Shown here piece by piece: positions 23,801-34,091 of a DNA stretch of 64,000 nt. The stretch is from contig JAOWBW010002502.1 of the NCBI GenBank assembly GCA_026119855.1, forward strand, positions 62,001 through 126,000, given 5' to 3'. Below the pieces are notes generated by a model, which worked only from the letters and a program-made list of their open reading frames with translations, did not search any database and was not told the DNA's origin. The translations under genes and the position numbers were made by a program. The stretch comes from Campanula takesimana. Its lineage: Eukaryota; Streptophyta; Magnoliopsida; Asterales; Campanulaceae. Positions within the stretch are counted from its first letter, which is position 1; every line of letters begins with the position of its first letter.

Positions 23801-25620
23801 AAAGGGTAGACTTGACTCTCATTTGGTTAGAGTCGGGATTTGGTCAACTGACTCTATGGGGAGCGTTGACAAAAGGGTGGAATTGACTCTCTTTTGGTCA
23901 AAGTCAGTATTTGGTCAACTCGACTCTACGGGGAGGGTTGACAAAAGGCGGACTTGACTCTCATTTGGTCAAAGTCGGGATTTGGTCAACTCGACTCTAC
24001 GGGGAGGGTTAACAAAATGGTGGACTTGACTCTCATTTGGTCAAAGTCGGTATTTGGTCAACTCGACTCTACAGGGAGGGTTGACAAAAGGGGGGAGGGC
24101 TTGACTCTCATTTGCTCAAAGTCAGAATTTGGTTAACTCGACTCTACGGATAGGGTTGACAAAAGGGTAGACTTGACTCTCATTTCTCAAAGTCAGGACT
24201 TGGTCAACTTGACTCTACGGGGAGGGTTGACTAAAAGGATGGACTCGACTCTCATTTGGTCAAACTCAGGATTTGGTCAACTCGACTCTACGGGGAGGGT
24301 TGACAAAAGGGTGGACTTGACTCTCATTTGGTCAAAGTCGGGACTTGTTCAACTTGACTCTACGGGGAGAGTTGACTAAAAGGTGGACTCGACTCTCATT
24401 TGGTCAATATCGAGATTTGGTCAACTCGACTCTACGGGGAAGGTTGACAAAAGGGTGGACTTGACTCTCATTTGGTCAAAGTAGGGATTTGGTCAACTCT
24501 ACTCTACGGGGGAGGGGGTAGACTAAAGGGCGGACTTGACTCTCATTTGGTCAAAGTCGGGATTTGGTCAACTCGACTCTACAGGGAGGGTTGACAAGAG
24601 GGCGGACTTGACTCTCATTTGTTCAAAGTCGGGACTTGGTCAACTTGACTCTATGGGGAGGGTTGACAAAAGGGTGGACTCTACTCTCATTTGGTTAGAT
24701 TCGGGATTTGGTCAACTCAACTCTACGGGGAGGGTTGACAAAAGGGTAGAATTGACTCTCTTTTGGTCAAATTTGTATTTGGTCAACTCAACTCTACGGG
24801 GAGGGTTGACAAAAGGGCGGACTTGACTCTCATTTGGTCAAAGTCGGTATTTGGTCAACTCGACTCTACAGGGAGGGTTGACAAAAGGGGGGGGGACTTG
24901 ACTCTTATTTGGTCAAAGTCAGGATTTGGTTAACTCGACTCTATGGGCAGGGTTGATAAAAGGGTAGACTTGACTCTCATTTTGTCAAATTCGGGACTTG
25001 GTCAACTCGACTCTACGGGGAGGGTTGACTAAAAGGATGGACTCGACTCTCATTTGGTCAAACTCGGGATTTGGTCAACTCGACTCTACGGGGAGGGTTG
25101 GCAAAAGGGTGTACTTGACTCTCATTTGGTCAAAGTTGGGATTTGGTTAACTAGACTCTACGAGGAGGGTTGACTAAAGGGCAGACTTGACTCTCATTTG
25201 GTCAAAGTCAGGATTTGGTCAACTCGACTCTACGGGAGGGTTGACAAAAGGGTGGACTAGACTCTCATTTGGTCAAAGTTGGGAGTTGGTTAACTCAACT
25301 CTACGGGGAGGGTTGACTAAAAGGATGGACTCGACTCTCATTTGGTCAAAGTCGGGATTTGGTCAACCCGACTCTACGGGGAGGGTTGACAAAAGGGTGG
25401 ACTTGACTCTCATTTGTTCAAAGTTGGGATTTGGTCAACTTGGCTCTACGGGGAGGGTTGACTAATGGGTGGACTTGACTCTCATATGGTCAAAGTCAAG
25501 GTTTTGTTAACTCGACTCTATGGGGAGGGTTGACAAGAGGGCGAACTTGACTCTCCTTTTATCAAAGTCGGGACTTGGTCAACTTAACTCTACGGGGAGG
25601 GTTGACAAAAGGGTGGACTT
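20850..25620. repeat. 72-bp tandem array, about 66 copies, rich in W-box cores
   Basis: The unit runs GGGTTGACAAAAGGGTGGAC, TTGACTCTCATTTGGTCAAA, GTCGGGATTTGGTCAACTCG, ACTCTACGGGGA. Most units hold three TTGACY cores (TTGACT and two inverted TTGACC) plus one TTGACA. The unit is 24 codons, so indel-free runs stay open (108 codons at 21725-22051) with a repeated pattern such as FGQLDSTGRVDKR; this looks incidental. Units vary mostly by single changes and small indels, and blocks of several units recur at offsets near 643 and 2450 bp. It adjoins Tat-like untranslated DNA. Tandem amplification in the 3' untranslated region is documented for Tat/Ogre elements, so that origin is likely but not proven. 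Confidence 0.9.
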
Positions 25621-25945
25621 ACGTCGCTTTGGACCACCGGGGACAAAGGCTCCAACCTAAAATGACCACTCTGGGTCAAGGCTTGGTTAACTCCATCTTT
25701 GGGGAGTTTGACAGGAAAATTGGTCTTACGTTCGACTAAGGACTACCGGGGACAAAGGCTTCAACCTAAAATGACCACTCTGGGTCAAGGCTCGTGTTAA
25801 CTCCATCTTTGGGGTGTCTGACGAGAATACTGGTCTTACGTCCGACTAAGTACTGCAGGGGACAAAGGCTTCAACCTAAAATGACCACTCTGGGTCAAGG
25901 CTTGACTTGGTCAACACTATTCTACGGGATGGTTGACATATTTTC
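25621..25945. repeat. 110-bp tandem repeat, three copies
   Basis: 'AATGACCACTCTGGGTCAAG' starts at about 25661, 25770 and 25880, giving a 109-110-bp unit with CCGGGGACAAAGGCT and TAACTCCATCTTTGGGG. The end of the last copy returns to a phrase of the 72-bp unit (TTGGTCAAC, TCTACGGGATGGTTGACA), so the two repeats are related or interleaved. Confidence 0.85.
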
Positions 25946-26444
25946 TCGACACCGGGGGAGAGCCTAGGGGTAACCTTTAAGACACATTGTGGACGAAAGA
26001 GTCCAAGACTTTGGGAAAATCATTTTGAGGGGAGATCAAAAGCATTTGCTAGAAACATTGTTTTTGACAAATGATGCCGAATGGGTAAATTTGGAAATGC
26101 TTATTTCTAAAGACAAATCTTTTAACGAAGCATGTTAGTCAAATATTTGATTTTAACCTAATCGTGAGGTTTGTTATGCATAAAGTCCTTTGGATTTTGT
26201 CCATTCATGGAGAAGTTTATAATGCATAAAGTCCTTTAGATTTTGTCCATTCGTGGAGAAGTCACTGATGGTAGGAAATCTGCTCGTCGCTGTTGTAGGT
26301 GTAGCCCCAATGTCATCTTTGTCGTTGATGTCGAGGTAGCCCCATGCCTTTGTTGTCGTCGATGTTGAAGTATCCCCAAATGTCGTCCTTCGACCTTTGA
26401 TGTTAGGAACCCATCCCTTTTTTCATGACGTGCCCTTTCTTTTT

Positions 26445-26560
26445 CCTAGGTCGCCCTTGCGGGTTTTCAACCTAGCGGGCATCTCTTTTTGCGTGTTTTT
26501 ATGGCACACCCTATTTTTTTTCCTAAGCCGCCCTTGCTGGTTTTCGACTTAGCGGGCTAC
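26445..26560 (-). repeat. Paired post-pol motif, second locus
   Basis: Two copies of CCTAGGTCGCCCTTGCGGG / CCTAAGCCGCCCTTGCTGG, each followed by TTTTC.ACYTAGCGGGC, 77 bp apart. Same motif as 17733/17798 and 52929/52998, but here no pol is adjacent. Confidence 0.75.
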
Positions 26561-27097
26561 TTTTTTGGTTCTTTTTTTTCTTTTCTTTTTTTTTATGAGT
26601 GATCCAGCCGACTCGACGGGATAGGACTTAAGGTATCTTTTGGGAGGAAACATGCAAGGGCATTTTATTTAGGCGGGAGAGAGTCCCTTTATGTTGGTGA
26701 GCTCTTTGAGAAATGTATTATGAAATGGGAGGAAGCCCTTGCTTGACAGAACATAAGTGTTTAGCTCTTTCCTAAGATGTAGAAGAGAAGACTTGTCGAG
26801 ACATTTGAAATTGGCCTTAGTTAATATTATCAAAATGATTGATTGAATGGACCATGTTATTATTAAGTCAAGATTATAACAAGCCATTAGCCTTAACATG
26901 TATAAATGTTGTGATCAATTGAGATTAAGATTCGATCAATGGCAAGATCGAAGGAGAATGTGTATATAGGCCAAGAAATGTTTTTAGGAGGAATCAGTTA
27001 TTTTCAGGAAGACCAAAGGAGATGGTCTGGGAAACCGATCATTGATGGGACCGAGGGAAAAGAACTTGGTTTGATGGTTTTGTTTCATGTCATGACC

Positions 27098-27155
27098 GAA
27101 CTCGAAGGTTGCCTACGTTCCCCTCAGTTTGAGGAGCTCAAGTCGTTATAGTTCG
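27098..27155. other. Conserved GCCTACG...CGTTATAG motif, second locus
   Basis: CGAAGGTTGCCTACGTTCC, CCTCAG, GAGGAGCTCAAGTCGTTATAGTTCGGC: a slightly diverged copy of the motif at 17640-17692. Confidence 0.65.
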
Positions 27156-28032
27156 GCTATGCACTGCCTTTTCCCGGGGTTAGCATCTCTTGGATGAATG
27201 TTGCTGCCTTTCGGTGGTGGACTTTTCTGAGGTGGGCTTCTCGGGGGATGAGCCTTGGAGGTGGCTTTCTTTCGGGATGAATTCCATTTCTTCCATATTC
27301 ATTTCCTTTCCCTCTTTCCATGTGTTCATTTCCTTTTCCTCCTTTTTTTTTTTTTTTGAGGGAGAGGGGAAACATTAGCCCCAACTTTATATCTTGGACA
27401 TTGGCTCATTTGTATCCCCTTGGTGGAATGTCTGTCACTTCTAGCTTTCACTTTGAAGATCCGGAAGTCCTTTGCTTGGTTGCGCACGTGCGATCACTGT
27501 TGAATCTTGGTGGTTGAGCAACAACATCCTTGCCTTTTCATTGTCTTAGGATGCCTTTGATGTGCATCAAGAATTTGTATAGGAAAGGTGTATCGGGAAA
27601 TGGGTATCGAGGATGTGTATCGGGAATGTATATGAAGGAAGACTTGCCATTAATGGTTTCTTCATGCCAATTGATCACAACATTTATTCACATCAAGATT
27701 AATTGTTTGCACTTAGCATTTTTCATTTGTGTTAGGCCCATTCGTCCTTAATGAGTCATCATTGACTAGTATGCTTAGAAGTCAATTCATCATTTTAGGG
27801 ACATAGCAATCAGTTGATAATAACAAGTAAGGCAATTTCAAGAGTAAATGTATATTGCAAATAATGTCTCAAGTCTAGAGACAAGAGAAGGAAAATGACT
27901 CTTTTATTTAGATAACTTTATACATACATGTCCCAAGTGTGGACCTTTGTAAAAATAAAAAGACACAGTCCGGGATGGACTTTGGTGAAAATCTAGATCC
28001 TGCGAAGCTGGAAGACTCTATTATTATATATA

Positions 28033-29010
28033 CTAGTGTTACACCCGTGCGATGCACGGGGTGTTACCAACTCAAATTTGACATTAGAAATTTAATATAA
28101 ACATAGAGAAAATAGAGTTTACAAATTGTGGAATACTTCCTTGAATACAACGTTGTCCGTACTATCGTCACACTGCTCAGGATTGTCCTTGTTACATATC
28201 AATATTTTCAACCCTCTCGGATTTTTAACTCTAGATAAAGCAACGTACAATTAGCCATGATAGAAAATTGGCTTCTTCAGGATAAGACCAACAACTGATA
28301 ACGATTGTCCTTGTCTTTTATTAATCGTCATGGCATATGAGATTGTTAATGAAAATTGCCTTCTCTCAAATCAAAATGGAATACGTGTGTCACGGTGTAC
28401 CAACATTATCTGATGACATTACATCCCCTTCTAGAACATGATTGCCAAGCCTTTTTATAATCAAACGCGTTCCATTACAAAGACCGAGTGAGGTATCGAT
28501 GTTACGTAGCAACATCACAGGAGTTCCTACTTTTAAGTTCAACGTGTGATTTGGAAACCCAAAGATGCAAATACTATTTATAAACTCTGGTGTGTAAAGA
28601 TCACTCAGACTCTCAAGTTGATGATCAGTATGGCAAGGAACATCAAAACTCAAGTAAACTCTTGATATAGAATCGTTCATTGAGACTATGCATTCGTTAA
28701 CAGAATTAACAACATCCAACGTTGGAGCCAAAATTGCCCTTTCTTTAAAATATTGCAAATCAGAACGACCTGTACGAAGCTCAGAATATATACTATCGAC
28801 CATTGCATTTATGGGATCGCTAAACTCTTCGATTAAAAATGCATGAGGAATTTCAATGCGAGCAACACCATCATTTGGCTCACTTACTTATCCATCTCCT
28901 ATTTTAGCAATCCAATCTGCAAAAAAAAAATCAGTCTCTTTGATTCCGAACTTGAATCCAGACCTTCTAGCCTCATATTCTTTGTCAATCTTAACAAAAC
29001 ACAATGCCTC
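28033..29010 (-). mobile_element. Helitron 3' region with helicase remnant
   Basis: On the - strand the element ends ...CCCGTGC-ATC-GCACGGG (perfect 7-bp hairpin, 28061-28045), then TGTAACA and CTAG at 28036-28033, followed by a host T. This is a textbook Helitron 3' terminus, and it lies about 80 bp downstream of a Helitron-type helicase remnant. The 5' end lies somewhere above 29010 and could not be placed, so the true element is longer. Confidence 0.8.
28140..29010 (-). pseudogene. Helitron PIF1-like helicase, C-terminal half, broken
   Basis: On the - strand, LTKNMRLEG and FFADWIAKIGDG near 29000-28890 precede a 137-codon open stretch (28803-28390) with YFKERAILAPTLDVVNSVNE, HTLNLKVGTPVMLLRNID and LGLCNGTRLIIKRLGNHVL. 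In another frame follow SLTISYAMTINKRQGQSL and LYVALSRVKNPRGLKILI near 28340-28200, which are helicase motifs V and VI. This is the C-terminal helicase part of a Helitron Rep-Hel protein. Breaks: an in-frame stop after IGDG near 28890, a frame change near 28390, and a stop at 28251-28253 in place of the usual Gln of the HGQLYVA motif. Not functional. Confidence 0.9.
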
Positions 29011-31004
29011 CATAAATAAGATGAATTAATTATAGCATTAACGATATCTTTTCAACAGAACATAATCCACACATATTACGAAAGGGTCTTTCCAAATACA
29101 CAAATACGAACTTCATTCGTATCAGATTCGGTTGTTTTACAGGATCTATATGTTTACCTTACTTATGGAGCAATATGGTTATAAATAAGAAGACATCCTG
29201 TTAATGTAATATGGTTATGGTTCTAAGACATAATACCCTATATCTCTTATATCTATATCTGTTATATCATGTTTGAAACAGAAAAGAGACAAATCAATAG
29301 AAAAATACAGTTACAAACTTCATTATTTGCAGATCTACTTGTTTTAAGTGAAATTCAACCTTATATAGAAAAGATTTTTTTACTTAATAAATGCAACCTT
29401 ACACTTATATATATAAAAAATCACTTAATATCTGTAAAGCTGAACTCCATATGCCATATTCAATTACACACGCTACCTTGTCTTCAAATAGTTTGAAAAT
29501 TGGATTTTAAGTACTAAAAGAAATGGCACATCTGTATGTATATAAAATCACCTGATGTATGCAGAATTAGAAAAAAATATAAGATTAAAAACAATACTAT
29601 AAACCACAGAAATGAGTAGACAAATGCACATACAAAGTAATTACACCAGTCGTCCTATCTGTATAGGCTACGTTCAAATTTTTAGCTCAACTAAGGGGAA
29701 TTTTGACCAAGAATTAAAATCGATCTAATCATCATAGAAAAATTATAGAAAGTGTTAATGATAATTCATAAAATAATTTATCAATAACAATATTTAAAAT
29801 TTATTTTGATTAAATTATATTGACATTAATATTTGATAAAAGTTTACATGTGTTGACTGAAAAATTCATACACGGTCAAAATGAAGGAGACGGAGGGAGT
29901 ACATCATTTGCATATTTTCACCACATGGTACACAAAAATAAGATAAATGTCATTTTCTAATTATTTTAATGGTTCAATATATTAAAGAACTCATTAATGC
30001 CTGGTTTTCTTTTTCTAGGCAAATATGTCTTCAATCATACACCTTTGACATAGTTTTAAATATTCAAATAAAAACGAAATTTCCAAATGCACAATTAGTA
30101 AGATTAATATTCTACTATGAAACAATTCTTCATATACTTGATTTACGATTTGGTTTGAATCTGAATAATGTCAACAGGATTTTAACTAATAATTTGTAAT
30201 TTTGATTTTTAAATTGAAAAGGAAATGTTGTTATTGTTAAAAAAGTGGATGGTAGAAAATTTCCTTCATCGCAGCTGAGAAAGAAATGATGACAGTATTG
30301 ACGAAAGAAGACAAAACGCAGGTACATCTTTATCCCTCTCTAACTTGCATTGAATTAATTATCATATGAATAGATGATTGAATATGCATATCATACATTA
30401 TAGATATCACCCAAAATTGCATTTTTAACTTAAAACTGTTAACAAATACTATTTACCTCTTCCATTTGGATCATCTGATTTCTTCTTCTTCCCAAGAACT
30501 AAATATTTTGACATCTTGATTATCCACTCTTTAATCTGCACCGCACGTTTAATTTACAAAAGTCATAATCCGAAATGCCATGTATTACCTGTTACATTAG
30601 AAACAGTATTCTTCAAACTAACCTTTGAGTTTAAAGTCTGAAATTTGAAAGTGGGTTCTCTTCTTTACAACATGGATGTTTGAATTTTGGCAAAAGTCAC
30701 TTGTCTATCTAGGTAACCGTGTCATCTTCTTTTCCAGAAAATTTATTCATCGGTAACTACAATTCACAAAAGATGTAGGAAAATGAAAATAGCAGAATAT
30801 TCAAGAAATATTCCAGATGCCACATTGAAATAACCAACAACCAATCAGACGTTGACACAAAACAAGACACTTGTTATAATTACTCCTATATGCTAAAACG
30901 TTAACCTGCTGCTATGTTGACCAAATAAAAAATGGCTATTTGACCCAACTTTCTATTTTGAGCAAATGTTTTGACCAAGCTGCTATATATGGAAGACTTT
31001 GTTG

Positions 31005-31010
<6 letters not shown>
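29011..31010. other. AT-rich DNA, no gene; one MITE-like end
   Basis: Only short, low-complexity ORFs. A Stowaway-type right end (ACGGAGGGAGTA) lies at 29891-29902. A possible degenerate left end near 29640 (shared TTTTGACC) would make a MITE of about 260 bp. Part of this stretch probably belongs to the Helitron at 28033. Confidence 0.5.

Positions 31011-31058
<48 letters not shown>
31010..31058. repeat. (TA)n microsatellite
   Basis: About 24 uninterrupted TA dinucleotides. Confidence 0.95.
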
Positions 31059-31060
<2 letters not shown>

Positions 31061-31101
31061 AGGGATGGGCTCCAATGAAGCACGATGATCCATTTTCTTC
31101 C

Positions 31102-31434
31102 TCAATTGTTGGAGGGGTTGTCGGCGGCATATTCCATGTCTTCCACGGGGAACTCGGGTTCCGTGTCATCGGAAAAGATGTCGCAAGGTCTCCACTTGGC
31201 TTGGTGTTGTAATTGCCGGATTCGTTTACTCATGAGTTGGGAGTTTGCTTGGGCCATCTCCTTTTGGTTATTTCCTTTCAAGGTGCGCAACCTTCGTGCA
31301 TGACACCTATCGAGGGTACAATTCTCCATTTGATGTAGCCGCCTTTGGGATTTCGAAGCACGGGCCCCTTCTTGTAGACAGTGTTCCAACCTTTTGATCT
31401 TGTTGTTCATGTGGGCAGTTGTCTTGGATGCCAA
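31102..31434 (-). CDS. Small basic coiled-coil ORF (110 aa), hypothetical
   Basis: The ORF starts MASKTTAHMNNKIKRLEHCL and has an Arg/Lys/Gln-rich helical middle that would form a coiled coil, then an acidic tail (DDTEPEFPVEDMEY). I do not recognise the family. It sits in Tat-like untranslated DNA, 260 bp from a copy of the GCCTACG motif, and has the same orientation as the Tat pol genes. It may be a remnant of a gag-region or accessory ORF. It could also be a chance ORF. Confidence 0.35.
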   Translation of the reverse strand: MASKTTAHMNNKIKRLEHCLQEGARASKSQRRLHQMENCTLDRCHARRLRTLKGNNQKEMAQANSQLMSKRIRQLQHQAKWRPCDIFSDDTEPEFPVEDMEYAADNPSNN

Positions 31435-31663
31435 TTCAGATGTGGGGTCCTTGGGTAAGGTTTCTAATGGACAAAACCGCGAAAGACTTTAGCATATTAA
31501 ACCTCGAGGTGAAATTATGACCAGGATTTGAGAACAACACTTCATTAGCGGATTAGCCTTTTAGGAAAAACTTGATCTTTTATTTTAAGGAAACTTGATC
31601 TCTATTTTTTTTTTGGGAAAGTATATATTTTTTTATTTGAGTAAAAGACTCGCACATTTTTCG

Positions 31664-31690
31664 CTTTTTTTTTTTTTTTTTTTTTTTAAG
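31664..31690. repeat. Poly-T tract
   Basis: About 22 Ts just before another copy of the conserved motif, as at 17707-17732. Confidence 0.8.
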
Positions 31691-31691
31691 G

Positions 31692-31775
31692 ATTGATCGG
31701 ACCGAAGTTGCCTACGTTCCTCTTACCACGAGGGAGGGGGTCCCACGCGATGAGAGGCTCAGGTCACCGTAGTTC
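31692..31775. other. Conserved GCCTACG...CGTAG motif, third locus
   Basis: GGACCGAAGTTGCCTACGTT, then a 27-base insert relative to the other copies, then GAGGCTCAGGTCACCGTAGTTC. Confidence 0.75.
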
Positions 31776-32302
31776 TAATGGGTTTAGAATTCTGAGAGGA
31801 AAAGATGAACATGACTTCAGTTGACTCACTTTGAACGGACTTTTGGGAAGAGGTGAGTGATTAACTCACTTTCCAAACGGACCTTTTAGGATGACGGGGA
31901 AATGGCCTTGAGTGACCTAACATAAAGGTTACGGGGACAAGGAGCCTCCTTAGCTTGCTGGAACATGGTCGGGATGACATGGGACAAGACATTACTGGTT
32001 TGAGACTAAATGTACTCACACTAGTCCGAGCCATAAGGGCAATCGGGTCAATTGAAATGGTCACCACATGGCAGTTCAAATCGGGGGGGGGGGGGGTCAA
32101 TGCTTGGCCAAGGTATATTACCATGTGGTGCCATGACGCCTAGACTCGAAGGTGGAATGGTCACGCGATGACACTAACGGGAACGAGATGCCGCGAGGGG
32201 CGCAAAATTGGTCATCACATGACGGCTCAAGGAAGGAGGAAAAGAGTCACCCTAAACACTTTTATTTCCTTTTTTTTTTGGAACTTAATTTTAACGGACA
32301 CT
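31776..32302. other. Tat-like untranslated DNA, no gene
   Basis: No ORF of note. A G12-like run lies at 32082-32095. It leads into the two tandem repeats at 32303-32735. Confidence 0.5.
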
Positions 32303-32470
32303 TTGGAGGATAACATGGATCCATCCAAGGACTTGACTGACTTCTTGGAGGATAACGAGGATCCATCCAAGGACTTGACTGACATCTTGGAGGATAACGA
32401 GGATCCATCCAAGGAATTGACTTACTTCTTGGAGGATAACGAGGATCCATCCAAGGAATTGACTGACTTC
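32303..32470. repeat. 42-bp tandem repeat, four copies
   Basis: Exactly 4 x 42 bp of a unit that begins TTGGAGGATAACGAGGATCC. It is 14 codons long and stays open on the + strand as LEDNEDPSKDLTDF repeats. Confidence 0.95.
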
Positions 32471-32735
32471 CTAGGGGACTATTCCTAGGGATTTGATGGG
32501 AATCATGGCGGGGACCTAGGGAACTATGCCTAGGGATTTGACGGGAATCTTTGCGGGGACCTAGGGAACTATGCCTAGGGATTTGATGGGAATCTTGGCG
32601 GGGACCTAGGGGACTATTCCTAAGGATTTAACGGGAATCTTTGCGGGGACCTAGGGAACTATGCCAAGGGATTTAACGGGAATCTTTGCGGGAACTTAGG
32701 GAACTATGCCTAGGGATTTAATGGAAGTTTTAGAA
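32471..32735. repeat. 45-bp tandem repeat, five copies plus a partial
   Basis: The unit begins CTAGGGAACTATGCCTAGGG and ends GCGGGGAC. It follows the 42-bp array directly. The sixth copy decays. Confidence 0.95.
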
Positions 32736-33004
32736 ACTAATCTTAAGGCTTAACAGAGATCTTGGAGGATAACGGGGACCCGTCTAAAGACTTAACGAAA
32801 TGACGCTTGTTTACGAAAAAATGCAATGCGTCAAAGACGAGAAGCAAAAATGGAGAAAATTCATGTAAGGTGCAATTAATTATGCGTTCAAGTTTAGTTA
32901 AAATGAATTTTTCTTCCTAAATGGTTGGAAAAGATTTCTCTTCTTTTTCGCAACTTGTTTGCGCGCGGGTTTTCTCTCTTGTTGGTGTGTTGTCGTTCCT
33001 CGCT
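32736..33004. other. Untranslated DNA next to a truncated LTR, no gene
   Basis: Starts with a degraded copy of the 42-bp unit (GGAGGATAACGGGGACCCGT). Nothing else recognised. Confidence 0.5.
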
Positions 33005-33967
33005 TTACCTTTTTGATCTTGAGAGTTGCCACCATGTTTAACGGACACGGACCGTGAGATTCTTGAGTTTGGGGGTTAAGTTATGGATTGGGAAGGTCAA
33101 GGAGCACCCAATCCACCTGATCTAGGATCGGTCTTGCTTACGAAATCATCATCATTATTATTAATATTATGCATTCATGTACAAAAGAAGAAAACAAACA
33201 AATAAATAATTTCTTATTTATTTGGGATGTCAGATCATATGCTTCGAGACCATCTCCATGGATTGGAGAGGCTCTAGGATAATCCTTTGATGGAATCACA
33301 CTACTACAAAGAACAAAGAAGAGGATGAGAAGGTAGAAAACAAGAAGTTTTACCAAAGCGTTCTTCGAGAATCCTATGGATGGCCTTGGCTAAAGGCCTT
33401 GAAGATCCAATGAACTTGGCTTGAATGGTGTTATGAAGACTTCAATTTTGTGGGTGAGGATGAGAGGCTGATTATGAGGACCTCTTCGATCAGATTTGGA
33501 GTGGTTTTGGGTGAATAACCATTCTAGAGGTTTTTCGGTTCAAGAACCTCTTTATTTATATGAGTTCTTGACCTAGGGTTTTAGCCAAGAAGGTAATTTT
33601 GGATGGGAATCAAGGACCTGATCTCCAAGGAGGTATTTTTGGACATTGGGATCGCTCATTAGGTTTTTCCCGGATTGCTTGAGTGTTTGCCAAGAAACGG
33701 GGTTAAGATCAACAAGGAAACTGACCTAAAACCCGACTGTCAAGGGGGATATCTCGTACGAGACATCAATGTCTCGTACGAGACAGCTCAGTGCTGTAAT
33801 TCACTTTTTTCCCTCTACAGTACTTTTAATGTTCATTTTGGCCCCTGACTAATGGAGTCAGTCAGAAACTTAACGAAACATGTCCAACTTAACGAGTTTC
33901 GACCCAAATCAAAGGCGAGACACAGAAGTAGTGTGATTATGAATGAATGTCCAAAATGGGGTGTCTA
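33005..33967 (-). repeat. Tat-type gypsy 3' LTR, copy III (outer end unclear)
   Basis: On the - strand it starts TGTAGACACCCC at 33967. Homology to the other Tat LTRs runs through TTAAGTT.CTGACTGACTCC, a region near 33540-33560 with TATAAATA on the - strand, GAATCTCA and GGCAACTCTC at about 33020. The expected ...GGTATCTACA end is missing, so the last 60-80 bp are deleted or diverged. The inner edge is CGCCGAGAGGCTC (33968-33980). Its palindromic words (TCTCGTACGAGA) differ from those of the other three LTRs, so this is a distinct subfamily. Confidence 0.7.
33752..33783. repeat. Perfect palindrome pair TCTCGTACGAGA in LTR III
   Basis: The perfect 12-bp palindrome occurs at 33752-33763 and 33772-33783, eight bases apart. 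Variants of the same pair recur inside the element at 48489-48521, 51207-51236 and 52856-52886. Confidence 0.95.
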
Positions 33968-34091
33968 CAGAGCCTCTCGGCGACGATACTTATGGATGAA
34001 GTAACATCGTCGATAGAAAAGACGCCATTTTGAACTAGGGGTATGGTCGTGCTAGAAAGCTGCCTACGTATTCCTCGGAAGGAAATCAGAC
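33968..34091 (-). other. Inner edge of Tat element III up to the SIRE insertion
   Basis: Starts GAGCCTCTCGGCG and runs into the left half of the conserved motif (AGCTGCCTACGTATTCCTCG). It is interrupted at 34091 by the SIRE element; the right half resumes at 47418. Confidence 0.75.

Larger units (their letters stand above)
25946..28032. other. Tat-like untranslated DNA, no gene
   Basis: No protein family is recognisable. A 51-bp duplication is visible around 26160-26270 ('ataaagtcctttggattttg' / 'ataaagtcctttagattttg'). The paired post-pol motif (26445, 26522) and the GCCTACG...CGTAG-type motif (27098-27155) mark this as the tail of another Tat-type element whose pol is missing here. Confidence 0.6.

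Noticed and set aside
20903..25465. Series of + strand ORFs with FGQLDSTGRVDKR repeats
   Set aside because: They are translations of the 72-bp tandem unit. Frames break at indels and there is no start context or upstream gene, so no protein is called.
27157..27751. Short + and - ORFs in Tat-like tail DNA
   Set aside because: Low-complexity or random composition, mutually overlapping, no domain.
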